Source: RUG11237 sp050874665 (GTDB lineage: Bacteria; Bacillota; Clostridia; Lachnospirales; Lachnospiraceae). From it: a DNA stretch of 64,000 nt. A program made the position numbers and the translations under genes. Each line of letters begins with the position of its first letter. The first letter of the stretch is position 1. This document shows, one piece after another, positions 42,593-52,060 of the stretch. Under the pieces are notes generated by a model. That model had not been told where the DNA came from, made no database searches, and saw only the letters and a list, made by a program, of their open reading frames with translations. The DNA lies in contig JBNMLC010000001.1 in the NCBI GenBank assembly GCA_050874665.1, positions 124,001 through 188,000 of the forward strand, written 5' to 3'.

Positions 42593-43618
42593 ATGGATTA
42601 TAAGAAAGCTGGCGTAGATATTGAGGCGGGATACGAATCCGTAAAATTAATGAAGCAGCACATTGCAAAGACAATGCGTCCGGAAGTATTAACAGATATC
42701 GGAGGATTTTCCGGAGCATTTTCTATGAATGCATTTAAAAACATGGAAAAGCCTACTTTGGTTTCCGGTACGGATGGAGTTGGAACAAAATTAAAACTTG
42801 CATTTTTAATGGACAAACATGATACAGTTGGAATAGACTGTGTTGCTATGTGCGTAAACGATATTGCGTGTGCAGGTGGAGAACCATTATTTTTCCTGGA
42901 TTATATTGCGTGTGGAAAGAATGAGCCGGAAAAAATTGCTACGATTGTAAGCGGTGTTGCAGAAGGCTGTCGTCAGTCCGGAGCAGCCTTAATTGGTGGT
43001 GAAACAGCAGAAATGCCTGGATTCTATCCGGTAGATGAATACGACCTTGCAGGATTTGCGGTAGGTGTTGTAGATGAAAAAGACTTAATCACAGGAAAAG
43101 ATTTGAAGCCAAACGATGTGTTGATTGGCATTGCATCTTCCGGTGTACATAGCAATGGATTTTCTTTGGTTCGTAAAGTGTTTACTATGACAGAAGAGGC
43201 ACTTCATACAAGCTATGACTGCTTAGGAACTACACTTGGCAATGCTTTGATTGTTCCAACTAAGATTTATGTGAAAACTTTAAGAAGCATTAAAGATGCC
43301 GGTGTTAAGATTAAAGCCTGCAGCCATATTACAGGTGGTGGATTCTATGAGAATATCCCACGTATGCTGCCGGAAGGCATTCGTGCCGTTGTAGAAAAGA
43401 ACAGCTACAATATTCCGCCAATCTTTGAAATGTTAAAGAAAGACGGAGATATTAAGGAAGAAATTATGTACAATACATTTAATATGGGACTTGGTATGGT
43501 TATTGCTGTGAATGAAGCAGACGTAGATACTGCTATGAAAGCAATCAAATCAGCAGGAGAAATCCCATATGTAGTAGGTCGTACAGAAGCCGGTGAAAAG
43601 GGAGTAACATTATGCTAA
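42593..43618 (+). CDS. purM: Phosphoribosylformylglycinamidine cyclo-ligase
   Basis: 341 residues. Closes the imidazole ring to give AIR, using the product of the PurL encoded 12 kb upstream. Motifs: DYKKAGVDIEAG at the start, GTDGVGTKLKLA, VDCVAMCVNDI-like segment, ALIGGETAEMPG and SHITGGGFYENIPR. Start ATG with AGGAGG. The last seven bases overlap purN, a sign of coupled translation. Confidence 0.96.
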   Translation: MDYKKAGVDIEAGYESVKLMKQHIAKTMRPEVLTDIGGFSGAFSMNAFKNMEKPTLVSGTDGVGTKLKLAFLMDKHDTVGIDCVAMCVNDIACAGGEPLFFLDYIACGKNEPEKIATIVSGVAEGCRQSGAALIGGETAEMPGFYPVDEYDLAGFAVGVVDEKDLITGKDLKPNDVLIGIASSGVHSNGFSLVRKVFTMTEEALHTSYDCLGTTLGNALIVPTKIYVKTLRSIKDAGVKIKACSHITGGGFYENIPRMLPEGIRAVVEKNSYNIPPIFEMLKKDGDIKEEIMYNTFNMGLGMVIAVNEADVDTAMKAIKSAGEIPYVVGRTEAGEKGVTLC

Positions 43619-44235
43619 AAGTTGCAGTTTTAGTATCCGGAGGCGGAACAAACCTGCAGGCAATTATTGACTCCATGGCAAATGGGAAAATTACCAATGC
43701 AGAAATTGTAACTGTAATCAGTAACAATAAGAATGCCTATGCCTTAGAACGGGCTAACAAGGCACAAATTCCTGCAAAATGTGTTTCTCCAAAGGATTAT
43801 GAAAGCAGAGAGTTATTTAACAAAGCGTTATTGGAAGCGATAGAAGAATCCGGTGCAGATTTAATTGTATTGGCTGGCTTCTTGGTAGTTATTCCACAAG
43901 AAATGATAGAAAAATACAGAAATCGTATTATTAATGTACATCCGTCACTGATTCCGTCCTTCTGTGGAACCGGATATTATGGCTTGAAGGTGCATGAAGC
44001 AGCTTTGGAGCGTGGTGTAAGAATCAGTGGTGCTACAGTTCATTTTGTAGATGAAGGAACAGATACCGGTCCTATTATTCTGCAAAAGGCAGTGGAAGTG
44101 CTGGATGGTGATACACCACAAATTCTGCAAAAGAGAATTATGGAACGGGCAGAATGGGTTATCCTACCTATGGCAATCGATTTAATTGCGAATGGAAAGG
44201 TAGAAGTAAAAGGCGGAAAAGTAATCAGTAAGTAA
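43612..44235 (+). CDS. purN: Phosphoribosylglycinamide formyltransferase (folate-dependent)
   Basis: 207 residues. Transfers a formyl group from 10-formyl-tetrahydrofolate to GAR. VLVSGGGTNLQAIID, the catalytic region IINVHPSLIPSF (with His) and HFVDEGTDTGPII (with Asp) are present. Its start lies in the purM end; 11 bp separate it from purD. Confidence 0.96.
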   Translation: MLKVAVLVSGGGTNLQAIIDSMANGKITNAEIVTVISNNKNAYALERANKAQIPAKCVSPKDYESRELFNKALLEAIEESGADLIVLAGFLVVIPQEMIEKYRNRIINVHPSLIPSFCGTGYYGLKVHEAALERGVRISGATVHFVDEGTDTGPIILQKAVEVLDGDTPQILQKRIMERAEWVILPMAIDLIANGKVEVKGGKVISK

Positions 44236-44246
44236 GGAGAAAAAAT

Positions 44247-45518
44247 ATGAAAGTTTTAATCGTAGGAAGCGGTGGAAGAGAACATGCGATTGCTACAGCA
44301 GTGGCTAAAAGTCCGAAAGTAGATAAGATTTATTGTGCACCTGGAAATGCCGGAATTGCTGAACTTGCGGAATGTGTTCCGATTGCAGCAATGGAATTTG
44401 ACAAACTGGTAGATTTTGCCAAAAAAGAAAAGATTGATCTCACGATTATTGGTATGGATGATCCATTGGTTGGCGGTGTGGTAGATGTTTTTGAAGCAGA
44501 AGGCTTAAGAGTATTTGGACCACGTAAAAATGCAGCTATTCTGGAAGGCTCTAAGGCATTTTCTAAGGACTTAATGAAGAAATATGATATTCCAACAGCA
44601 GCGTATGAAAACTTTGATTCTGCAGAAGAAGCCCTTGCTTATTTAGAAACAGCAGAGTTTCCGATTGTGTTAAAGGCAGACGGTCTTGCATTGGGAAAAG
44701 GTGTGCTGATTTGCAATACATTAGAAGAAGCTAAAGAAGGCGTAAAGTCTATTATGTTAGATAAGCAGTTTGGCTCTGCGGGAAACCGACTGGTAATAGA
44801 AGAATTTATGACAGGTCGTGAAGTTTCTGTGCTTTCTTTTGTAGATGGAAAAACGATCAAGACAATGACATCTGCACAAGATCATAAACGTGCCTTAGAC
44901 GGAGATCAGGGATTAAATACCGGGGGTATGGGGACTTTTTCTCCGAGCCCATTTTACACAAAAGAGGTAGAGGAATTCTGTGAAAAATATGTATACCAGA
45001 AAACGGTTGATGCTATGGCAGCAGAAGGAAGACCATTTACCGGAATTATTTTCTTTGGATTGATGTTAACTTCAAAGGGACCAAGAGTTTTAGAATATAA
45101 TGCACGTTTTGGAGATCCGGAAGCTCAGGTAGTGCTTCCGAGAATGAAGAATGACATCATTGAAGTGATGGAAGCGTGTATTGATGGGAAGTTAGATACC
45201 ATTGATTTACAGTTTGAAGACAATGCAGCAGTATGTGTTGTATTAGCATCGGAGGGATATCCTGTAAAATACGAAAAGGGACTTCCGATTCAAGGATTAG
45301 AAAACTTCAAAGATAAAGAAGGATATTATGTATTTCACGCAGGAACAGCCAAAAAAGATGGTCAGATTGTAACAAACGGCGGACGAGTTCTTGGTGTAAC
45401 TGCAAAAGGCAAAGATTTAAAAGAAGCAAGAGCAAACGCATACGAAGCAACCAAGTGGATTGACTTTGACAATAAATATTGCAGAAGCGATATTGGAAAA
45501 GCGATTGACGAAGCATAA
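44247..45518 (+). CDS. purD: Phosphoribosylamine-glycine ligase
   Basis: 423 residues. ATP-grasp enzyme joining phosphoribosylamine and glycine to GAR, the second purine step. Markers: VLIVGSGGREHAI, VLKADGLALGKGV, GTFSPSPF near GLNTGGMG, and LEYNARFGDPEAQV. Start ATG with AAGGAG. Last of purE-M-N-D; purF, purC, purB, purH and purK are not in this window. Confidence 0.96.
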   Translation: MKVLIVGSGGREHAIATAVAKSPKVDKIYCAPGNAGIAELAECVPIAAMEFDKLVDFAKKEKIDLTIIGMDDPLVGGVVDVFEAEGLRVFGPRKNAAILEGSKAFSKDLMKKYDIPTAAYENFDSAEEALAYLETAEFPIVLKADGLALGKGVLICNTLEEAKEGVKSIMLDKQFGSAGNRLVIEEFMTGREVSVLSFVDGKTIKTMTSAQDHKRALDGDQGLNTGGMGTFSPSPFYTKEVEEFCEKYVYQKTVDAMAAEGRPFTGIIFFGLMLTSKGPRVLEYNARFGDPEAQVVLPRMKNDIIEVMEACIDGKLDTIDLQFEDNAAVCVVLASEGYPVKYEKGLPIQGLENFKDKEGYYVFHAGTAKKDGQIVTNGGRVLGVTAKGKDLKEARANAYEATKWIDFDNKYCRSDIGKAIDEA

Positions 45519-45547
45519 AAATACTAATATAAAATATAAATATGCAG

Positions 45548-45573
45548 ATTCCCGGGCAGAAATGTTCGGGAAT
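45548..45573 (+). terminator. Weak hairpin after purD
   Basis: ATTCCCG and CGGGAAT pair around a 12-base loop, followed by TTCCT only; a poor T-tract makes termination uncertain. Confidence 0.4.
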
Positions 45574-45615
45574 TTCCTAAAAGTAGAGCGAAGAATATTA
45601 AGGAGCTGATATAAA

Positions 45616-47088
45616 TTGGAACAAAACCCACCAAAAGTAGGATTAACCCAGGAAGATACACCTATCCATCGCGCCCTGGAAGAACAAAGAATTAATAGAC
45701 TGGCTCATTTTGATGTGCCGGGACACAAGGGTGGAAGAGGTAATAAAGAATTAAAACGTTTTTTGGGAGATACATGTTTACAGTTGGATATGAATTCCAT
45801 GAAACCCTTAGATAATCTGTGTCATCCGGTTTCGGTAATAAAGGAGGCACAGGAATTGGCTGCACAGGCTTTTGGTGCAGACGAGTCATTTTTTATTGTA
45901 AACGGAACCACGGCAGCAGTTCAGGCTATGATTATGTCTGTATGCAAGGCGGGGGATAAATTGATTATGCCTAGAAACGTTCACAGAAGTGCAATTAATG
46001 CATTGGTAGTCTGTGGGGCACAACCGGTGTATGTCAATCCGGGAGTAAATCGTTCGCTGGGGATTCCGTTGGGAATGGCAATTGCAGATGTGAAAAAGGC
46101 AATGGATGAAAATCCGGATGCAAAAGCTATTTTAGTAAATAATCCTACTTATTATGGTATATGTTCTGATTTACGAAAGATTGTTGCGCTGGCGCATGAA
46201 AGAGGAATGTATGTTTTAGTGGACGAAGCCCACGGTACTCATTTTTATTTTCATGAAGCTTTGCCGATATCTGCGATGCAAGCAGGAGCTGATATGGCGG
46301 CAGTCAGTATGCATAAAACGGGTGGTTCACTGACTCAGAGCTCCATATTACTTGCAAAAAATACTGTCAATGCAGACTATGTAAGACAGATTATTAATTT
46401 GACACAGACGACAAGTGGCTCTTATCTGCTCCTGTCTTCTTTAGACATTGCAAGAAAAAATCTTTCTTTAAACGGCAGAGAGATGTTTGAAAAGACAATG
46501 CAGTTTGCTGATTATGCAAGAAATGAAATCAATAAACTGGGTGGTTATTATGCATTTGGCGAAGAATTAGTAGATGGAGATGCCGTATATGCTTTTGACA
46601 CCACGAAACTTTCCATACATACGAGAGATATAGGGTTAGCAGGCATTGAGGTTTATGATTTACTGCGAGATGAATACGGAATACAGATTGAGTTTGGAGA
46701 TATTGGAAATATTCTTGCTATTATTTCGGCAGGAGATAGGAATTTAGAAATAGAGCGTTTGATTTCCGCCCTTTCAGAAATTAAGCGATTATATGAAAAA
46801 GACAGAGCAGGTCTTTTTGATCATGAATATATAAACCCTACAATTGAGATGGGACCTCAACAGGCGTTTTACGGAAAAAAGAAAATGGTTCCCATAGAGC
46901 AGAGCGAGGGTGGAATTTGCGGTGAATTTGTTATGTGTTATCCACCGGGAATTCCGATTTTAGCACCGGGAGAAAAGATTACAAAGGATATTTTGGCTTA
47001 TATTGCTTATGCTAAGGAAAAGGGATGTTTTATGACTGGTACGCAGGACATGAAGATTGAAAATATTAATATAGTGGAGGTAGAGTAA
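45616..47088 (+). CDS. speA: PLP-dependent Orn/Lys/Arg decarboxylase, likely arginine decarboxylase
   Basis: 490 residues, the length of Bacillus-type SpeA. A fold-type I PLP enzyme: FDVPGHKGG near residue 36, the cofactor-binding GTTAAVQAM, DEAHGTHFYF (PLP Asp) and the Schiff-base lysine in SMHKTGGS. It would form agmatine from arginine (or cadaverine from lysine; substrate cannot be fixed by eye). Start TTG 45616 with AAGGAGC upstream. The stop shares one base with the speE start, which favours the polyamine role. Agmatine-processing genes are not in the window. Confidence 0.85.
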   Translation: MEQNPPKVGLTQEDTPIHRALEEQRINRLAHFDVPGHKGGRGNKELKRFLGDTCLQLDMNSMKPLDNLCHPVSVIKEAQELAAQAFGADESFFIVNGTTAAVQAMIMSVCKAGDKLIMPRNVHRSAINALVVCGAQPVYVNPGVNRSLGIPLGMAIADVKKAMDENPDAKAILVNNPTYYGICSDLRKIVALAHERGMYVLVDEAHGTHFYFHEALPISAMQAGADMAAVSMHKTGGSLTQSSILLAKNTVNADYVRQIINLTQTTSGSYLLLSSLDIARKNLSLNGREMFEKTMQFADYARNEINKLGGYYAFGEELVDGDAVYAFDTTKLSIHTRDIGLAGIEVYDLLRDEYGIQIEFGDIGNILAIISAGDRNLEIERLISALSEIKRLYEKDRAGLFDHEYINPTIEMGPQQAFYGKKKMVPIEQSEGGICGEFVMCYPPGIPILAPGEKITKDILAYIAYAKEKGCFMTGTQDMKIENINIVEVE

Positions 47089-47936
47089 TGGAACTTTGGT
47101 ATACGGACCAGCATACGAAAAATGTAAGATTTTCTATGAAGGTAAAGGAACAGCTTGCTACCTGCGAGAGTGAATTTCAACGGATTGATATTTTGCAGAC
47201 AGAGGAATTTGGAAAAGTACTGGTCTTAGACGGTGAATTAATGATTACCCAGAAGGATGAATTTATTTATCATGAAATGATTACTCATGTGCCTATGGCA
47301 GTTCATCCAAAGGTAAAAAATGTGCTTGTAGTTGGTGCTGGTGACGGGGGAACCATCAGAGAGCTGGTTAAGTATGATAATATCGAAAGAATCGATATGG
47401 TAGAAATTGATAAAAAAGTAACAGATATGTGTATGGAATATTTTGAAGAAACTGCATGTGGACTTTCGGACCGCAGAGTGCATATGTACTTTGAAGAGGG
47501 GTTAAGATATGTAAGACAGCAGCATGACAAATATGATTTGATTATTGTGGACTGTGCAGACCCTTATGGACCGGCAGAGGGATTATTTACAAAGGAATTT
47601 TATGGTACCTGTTTTAAGGCATTGCACGAAGATGGGATATTGATTAATCAGCATGAAAGTCCGTATTATAGTGAACATTCTAGAACGGTGCAAAAGGCAC
47701 ATGCACATATTCAGGCGGTATTTCCGTATAGTACGGTATACCAGTGTCATATACCATCCTATCCATCAGGTCACTGGCTGTTTGGATTTGCTTCGAAAGT
47801 GTATGATCCTATACGGGATTTAAAAGAAGATAAGTGGAATGAACTTGGAATAGAAACAAGATATTACAATACGGCTTTACATAAGGGGAGCTTTTATCTT
47901 CCGAATTATGTAATGAAATTATTAGGAATGAAGTAA
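47088..47936 (+). CDS. speE: Spermidine synthase (polyamine aminopropyltransferase)
   Basis: 282 residues, the usual length. Transfers aminopropyl from decarboxylated S-adenosylmethionine to putrescine. Markers: the N-terminal beta domain (ELWYTDQHTKNVRFSMKV), VLVVGAGDGGTIREL (cofactor loop), DMVEIDKKV, IIVDCADPYGPAEGL with the catalytic Asp, and NQHESPYY. Start overlaps the speA-like stop by one base; the carboxynorspermidine dehydrogenase gene follows after 12 bp. The required speD (SAM decarboxylase) is not in the window. Confidence 0.94.
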   Translation: MELWYTDQHTKNVRFSMKVKEQLATCESEFQRIDILQTEEFGKVLVLDGELMITQKDEFIYHEMITHVPMAVHPKVKNVLVVGAGDGGTIRELVKYDNIERIDMVEIDKKVTDMCMEYFEETACGLSDRRVHMYFEEGLRYVRQQHDKYDLIIVDCADPYGPAEGLFTKEFYGTCFKALHEDGILINQHESPYYSEHSRTVQKAHAHIQAVFPYSTVYQCHIPSYPSGHWLFGFASKVYDPIRDLKEDKWNELGIETRYYNTALHKGSFYLPNYVMKLLGMK

Positions 47937-47948
47937 GGAGAGAGAACA

Positions 47949-49148
47949 ATGGGAAGAGCGTTAATTATAGGAGCAGGCGGAGTTGCGGGCGTAGTGGTTC
48001 ATAAGTGTTGTCAAAACAGTGAAGTATTTGAAGAAATCTGTATTGCAAGTCGTACAAAATCAAAGTGCGATGCTTTAAAGGAAAAGTTAGACGGCGGAAA
48101 AACTAAGATTACTACAGCGCAGGTGGATGCAGATAAAGTGGAAGAATTAGTTGCCTTAATCAATGATTATCAACCGGATATTGTGATTAATGTTGCGTTG
48201 CCATATCAGGATTTAACCATTATGGATGCATGTTTAGAAACAAAAACAGATTATATGGATACTGCGAACTATGAACCGTTAGATACAGCAAAATTTGAAT
48301 ACAGCTGGCAATGGGCATATCGTGAAAAATTCGAAAAAGCAGGTATTACAGCATTGCTTGGCTGTGGATTTGACCCGGGTGTTACGGGGGTATTTTCAGC
48401 ATATGCTGCAAAGCATTACTTTGATGAAATTAATTATATTGATATTTTAGATTGTAATGGCGGTGATCATGGTTATCCATTTGCTACAAACTTTAATCCT
48501 GAAATTAATATTCGTGAAGTGTCTGCCAATGGAAGCTATTGGGAAAATGGCGGCTGGGTAGAAACTAAGCCAATGGAAATTAAGCGTGTATACAATTTCC
48601 CGGAGGTGGGAGAGAAGGATATGTATTTGCTTCACCATGAAGAATTAGAATCTTTGGGAATTAATATTAAGGGAATTAAGAGAATCCGTTTCTTTATGAC
48701 CTTTGGACAGAGCTATTTAACACATCTAAAATGCTTGGAAAATGTGGGAATGACTTCGATTGAACCGATTGAATTTGAAGGAAAACAGATTGTTCCATTA
48801 CAGTTCTTGAAAGCTGTGCTTCCGGATCCGGCATCTTTAGGACCGAGAACAGTGGGAAAAACCAACATTGGATGCATTTTCCGAGGTGTGAAAGATGGAA
48901 AGCAAAAAACATATTATGTGTATAACGTATGCGACCATCAGGAGTGCTATAAGGAAGTGGGTTCTCAGGCAATATCTTACACTACAGGAGTACCGGCGAT
49001 GATTGGTGCCATGATGGTAATGACTGGAAAATGGAAAAAACCGGGCGTATATAATGTGGAAGAATTTGATCCAGATCCATTCATGGAAGCATTGAATCAA
49101 TGGGGACTTCCGTGGCAGGAAGATTTTAATCCGGTATTGGTAGATTAA
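47949..49148 (+). CDS. Carboxynorspermidine (carboxyspermidine) dehydrogenase, saccharopine-dehydrogenase family
   Basis: 399 residues. N-terminal Rossmann fold (LIIGAGGVAGVVVH), CIASRTKSKCD, the central DTANYEP and GCGFDPGVTGVF motifs and a C-terminal TTGVPAMIGAMM segment mark the Lys1/saccharopine dehydrogenase group; the carboxynorspermidine branch is favoured by context: it follows speA-like and speE, and a carboxynorspermidine decarboxylase gene lies 3 kb on. It would reductively couple aspartate semialdehyde with putrescine (or diaminopropane). Start ATG with AAGGAGAG. Confidence 0.88.
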   Translation: MGRALIIGAGGVAGVVVHKCCQNSEVFEEICIASRTKSKCDALKEKLDGGKTKITTAQVDADKVEELVALINDYQPDIVINVALPYQDLTIMDACLETKTDYMDTANYEPLDTAKFEYSWQWAYREKFEKAGITALLGCGFDPGVTGVFSAYAAKHYFDEINYIDILDCNGGDHGYPFATNFNPEINIREVSANGSYWENGGWVETKPMEIKRVYNFPEVGEKDMYLLHHEELESLGINIKGIKRIRFFMTFGQSYLTHLKCLENVGMTSIEPIEFEGKQIVPLQFLKAVLPDPASLGPRTVGKTNIGCIFRGVKDGKQKTYYVYNVCDHQECYKEVGSQAISYTTGVPAMIGAMMVMTGKWKKPGVYNVEEFDPDPFMEALNQWGLPWQEDFNPVLVD

Positions 49149-49286
49149 AAATGAAAGAAGAAAATCTTTCAGGGAAGTACTTATAGCAATGCTTATAATG
49201 GGCATTCCCGCAGATGGTGGTTGTACGAGTGCATACGGCACGGATATTTAACTTTATACAGTCAACATAAATAAGATATGTTGATA

Positions 49287-49324
49287 AAATGGCATTGGTT
49301 AGCAGAGACTGACGAATGCCATTT
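49287..49324. repeat. Inverted repeat after the carboxynorspermidine dehydrogenase gene
   Basis: AAATGGCATT and AATGCCATTT form a perfect 10-bp stem with an 18-base loop. No T-run follows, so it may be a weak terminator or a processing hairpin. The remainder of 49149-49353 shows nothing recognisable. Confidence 0.5.
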
Positions 49325-49353
49325 ATAAAATCCTTTGAAATTTGGTGAGAAAA

Positions 49354-49494
49354 ATGGATTTAGATGTGTTGTTAGTGATGATTTTTCGAAAAAATATAGT
49401 TATCCTGATAGAGATTCTATTCTTTCTATGCTGGATTTATGATTTTAAATGTGAACAGCCTGCCGGTGCAGGGCGAAAATATTTGATTCGATAG
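49354..49494 (+). CDS. Possible tiny membrane protein (46 residues)
   Basis: ATG 49354 (GGTGAG upstream) opens a 47-codon frame ending TAG 49492-49494: MDLDVLLVMIFRKN, a hydrophobic span IVILIEILFFLCWIY, then a polar tail with Cys and Gly. It ends ten bases before the methyltransferase start, and its stop overlaps that gene's GGGAGG. The single span and placement are suggestive, not proof. Confidence 0.35.
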   Translation: MDLDVLLVMIFRKNIVILIEILFFLCWIYDFKCEQPAGAGRKYLIR

Positions 49495-49503
49495 GGAGGA
49501 CGT

Positions 49504-50151
49504 ATGAACGAAGTAAAGAATTCGGAACTTTACTGGAATAGTATACATGCCGATTATGTGAGAAAAAATATAAAAACAGATGATTGGTTGGAAAGATTTG
49601 ATGCCATAATAACAAATTGTAAGCATCCGGTGTTAGACCTTGGTTGTGGAGGAGGAAATGATACATTATACTTTATTGAGAAGGGCAAGAAAGTGATTGC
49701 CTGTGATCAGTCAATCAATGCAATCAATAACATTCAAAAAAATTTTCCGGAAGTGTTAGCAGCAAAATGTTTTAATATGCTGAATGGATTTGCGTTTGAA
49801 GATAATTTTTTTGGAATCGTTTGTGCTGATTTGAGCCTTCATTATTTCAAGGAAACAGATACTTACATGATTTTAAATGAAATTCGTAGAATACTTATTC
49901 CTGGAGGTTATCTCTTTGTCAGAGTTAATTCCATAAAAGATACCAATTTTGGAGCAGGGCAGGGAAGAGAACTAGAGCCTCATCTTTATAAGACAGAAAA
50001 TGGAATGCTGAAACGCTTTTTTGACGAAGAGGATATTAGAAGGTTTTTTTCTGATTTTGATATTCTTTCTTGTGAAGAACAGAAAATGTTTCGATATAGT
50101 TCGGAAAAGGTTGTATTTTGTGTTGGCTTGAAGGCGAGAGTATGTGGATAG
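49504..50151 (+). CDS. Class I SAM-dependent methyltransferase
   Basis: 215 residues. The SAM-binding motif I LDLGCGGGNDTLYF (about 40-53), VIACDQS (motif II acid) and DLSLHYF plus RILIPGGYLFVRVNS (motifs IV-V) define a Rossmann methyltransferase; the substrate cannot be told, though the NDT-type motif I resembles tellurite-resistance or small-molecule methylases. Cytoplasmic, no extra domain. Start ATG 49504 with GGGAGG. It stands between the polyamine genes and a lipoprotein gene and has no clear functional link to either. Confidence 0.85.
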   Translation: MNEVKNSELYWNSIHADYVRKNIKTDDWLERFDAIITNCKHPVLDLGCGGGNDTLYFIEKGKKVIACDQSINAINNIQKNFPEVLAAKCFNMLNGFAFEDNFFGIVCADLSLHYFKETDTYMILNEIRRILIPGGYLFVRVNSIKDTNFGAGQGRELEPHLYKTENGMLKRFFDEEDIRRFFSDFDILSCEEQKMFRYSSEKVVFCVGLKARVCG

Positions 50152-50218
50152 AGGGAAGGCAAAAGAAGTGGTGTGATGTGATTCTGCATATTGGCGGTGA
50201 AATAGAGGAGGGAATTTT

Positions 50219-51394
50219 ATGTATCGAAAAAAGATATTAGGTGTATTATTATTAACGGCAGGAATGTTGACGGCCTGTGGGCAGGAACAGGTTGCAAATA
50301 AACAGGAAACACAAGCGTATGAAAATATTTCCGGTGAAGATACGGCACAATCCGAAGAGGAAACAAAACTAGAGAGTGACATAAAAGAAGAAGCAGTGGA
50401 TAATTTAAAAGAAAAGTTTGGTGAGAACTGTATTGCAGATCAGACCTTTGAAGTCGAACTTAGTGAGTATGAAGGAAAGGTTTACTTTGTATCAACAGCA
50501 CCTAATCAGGATACACAGAAATTTGGTATGCAGATTGTGCAAGCTGGCAGAGTACTTACGCAAGTAGAGGCATATATTCCAGAACAATTGCAGGACAAGA
50601 AATTTACCAGTCTGGATGCGGTGTCCTTTTATGATGTAAATTATGATAATAATACAGACATTGTAACAATTGCAACATATGAAGATACGACGTTTGCGGC
50701 AATTTACTATGGCGCTCGTGCGGAGCTTGAAGGAGAGGAAAGTAATTTCTATATCCAAGAGCAATTATCAGAAAACATATCAAGCCGGTTAGAGCAACTC
50801 TCGATTCCAGAAATCAGAAATTTGTTATCCAATGGGAAAAAGAATGGAAGCTTTGAAAATTATAAAGAAGCGTATTTGGCAGTGAGTCAGTTGTGTGAAC
50901 TAGAAAACGGTGAAAATACATATAATTTAATTTATTTTAATGAGGATGATATACCGGAATTTGTTGCTGGGAAAAACGGTTACTACACGAGCTTATACAC
51001 ATATGACAATGGAACCGTCTATACACTTATGGATCACTGGGTATATGGTGCAATGGGGAATGCCGGGTATGAATATGTTGCAAAGAAGAATAGTCTTAGA
51101 AATTATAATACGGATTATGCAGGGGCAATTCTTTATACTACCTATATGAAAATGAGTCCTATGCATGCTCTGGATACCGTTGTAGAAATCAAAACATATA
51201 ATTTCGATGATGTTAATAAAAATGGAATGCCTGATGAGGAAGAAGCAGATTCTATTGGAAATTACAGTGTAAGTTATATCGGGGATAACGAGGTGACGCA
51301 AGAAGAAGGTGCTTCCTACAATATGGGAGAATATGAATACATAGAAGGCACCATGAGCCTGGAAACGTTAAAAAATGAGCTGGAGGATCAATGA
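50219..51394 (+). CDS. Lipoprotein with Ca-binding-like repeats, function unknown
   Basis: 391 residues. Signal MYRKKILGVLLLTAGM ends in lipobox LTAC, so the protein is predicted to be lipid-anchored outside. After a low-complexity acidic linker come aspartate-rich loops like those of FG-GAP or dockerin/EF-hand segments: FYDVNYDNNTDIVTI (about 140), YFNEDDIPEFVAG (about 240) and DDVNKNGMPDEEEA (about 325). Related clostridial lipoproteins often carry such D-x-N/D-x-D loops; ligand unknown. Start ATG 50219 with GAGGAGGGA. Its stop overlaps the next gene by four bases (ATGA), so the two proteins probably work together. Confidence 0.8.
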   Translation: MYRKKILGVLLLTAGMLTACGQEQVANKQETQAYENISGEDTAQSEEETKLESDIKEEAVDNLKEKFGENCIADQTFEVELSEYEGKVYFVSTAPNQDTQKFGMQIVQAGRVLTQVEAYIPEQLQDKKFTSLDAVSFYDVNYDNNTDIVTIATYEDTTFAAIYYGARAELEGEESNFYIQEQLSENISSRLEQLSIPEIRNLLSNGKKNGSFENYKEAYLAVSQLCELENGENTYNLIYFNEDDIPEFVAGKNGYYTSLYTYDNGTVYTLMDHWVYGAMGNAGYEYVAKKNSLRNYNTDYAGAILYTTYMKMSPMHALDTVVEIKTYNFDDVNKNGMPDEEEADSIGNYSVSYIGDNEVTQEEGASYNMGEYEYIEGTMSLETLKNELEDQ

Positions 51395-51924
51395 TTTTGG
51401 TTAAAAAATATATCCCTAGAATCATGCTATTGATAGTAATTGCAATTGTAATATTTGATGCCATTGTATGGATACAGTATCAGTATCATTGGAATAAGCT
51501 TCAAAAGGAAGCAGGAAAAGCAAAAGCAGCGGGATATGAGAAAGAATATAGTATTTGTAGCAGGGAAAATAGTGTCACATTAGATGGAATAGAATTTGAT
51601 TGCTTTCATGCGTTTCGTTCTATGCCTTTAGACGGCAACTATAACGAGATGCTTCTTGTGGAGAAAAGTCATGTATATATAGATAAAGTGCCCCAGGAAA
51701 AAGAAGGGTTAGTTATCTTTGCAAAACCGGTATCTTACTATGAAGATAATCATGGAGCAAGTTATACAATCTTGGATATATATTCTGTGTGTAAGTATTC
51801 GATGAAAGCTAGTGAACACTGGGTACGTATTGCTTTTTTAGCGACTATCACTGGAGGCATGTCAGAGATTTTACTGCTGTTGGTATTGGCTGTTGCGGTT
51901 ATGCGACCTGTAAGGAAATGGTAA
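51391..51924 (+). CDS. Membrane protein with two terminal helices, unknown function
   Basis: 177 residues. One hydrophobic helix near the N-terminus (IMLLIVIAIVIFDAIVW, about 11-27) and one near the C-terminus (EILLLLVLAVAVM, about 158-170) bracket a roughly 120-residue extracytoplasmic domain that starts with a Cys/Ser-rich patch (EYSICSRENSVTLDG). No known family recognised. It overlaps the lipoprotein gene by four bases and is probably its partner. A clear terminator follows. Confidence 0.75.
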   Translation: MILVKKYIPRIMLLIVIAIVIFDAIVWIQYQYHWNKLQKEAGKAKAAGYEKEYSICSRENSVTLDGIEFDCFHAFRSMPLDGNYNEMLLVEKSHVYIDKVPQEKEGLVIFAKPVSYYEDNHGASYTILDIYSVCKYSMKASEHWVRIAFLATITGGMSEILLLLVLAVAVMRPVRKW

Positions 51925-51937
51925 CGGCTCATCTCTT

Positions 51938-51986
51938 AAAATCCGCTATATTGGTGATATGTCATTCATATAGTGGATTTTTTTCA
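51938..51986 (+). terminator. Terminator after the lipoprotein/membrane-protein pair
   Basis: AAAATCCGCTATA pairs with TATAGTGGATTTT (one G-U) around GATATGTCATTCA-type loop, followed by a T-run. Confidence 0.85.
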
Positions 51987-52015
51987 TTGAGTACAGAGCT
52001 TTCCTATGGTATGAT
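51987..52015 (+). promoter_or_regulatory. Promoter of the carboxynorspermidine decarboxylase gene
   Basis: TTGAGT (51987-51992), 17-bp spacer, TATGAT (52010-52015), directly after the preceding terminator. Confidence 0.65.
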
Positions 52016-52060
52016 TTAGCTATGGTTACTATATACTTTATTGTAAGAGAGGAACACAAT

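Noticed and set aside
42157..42594. 145-residue minus-strand frame across purE
   Set aside because: Antisense to the clearly identified purE gene; no start signal.
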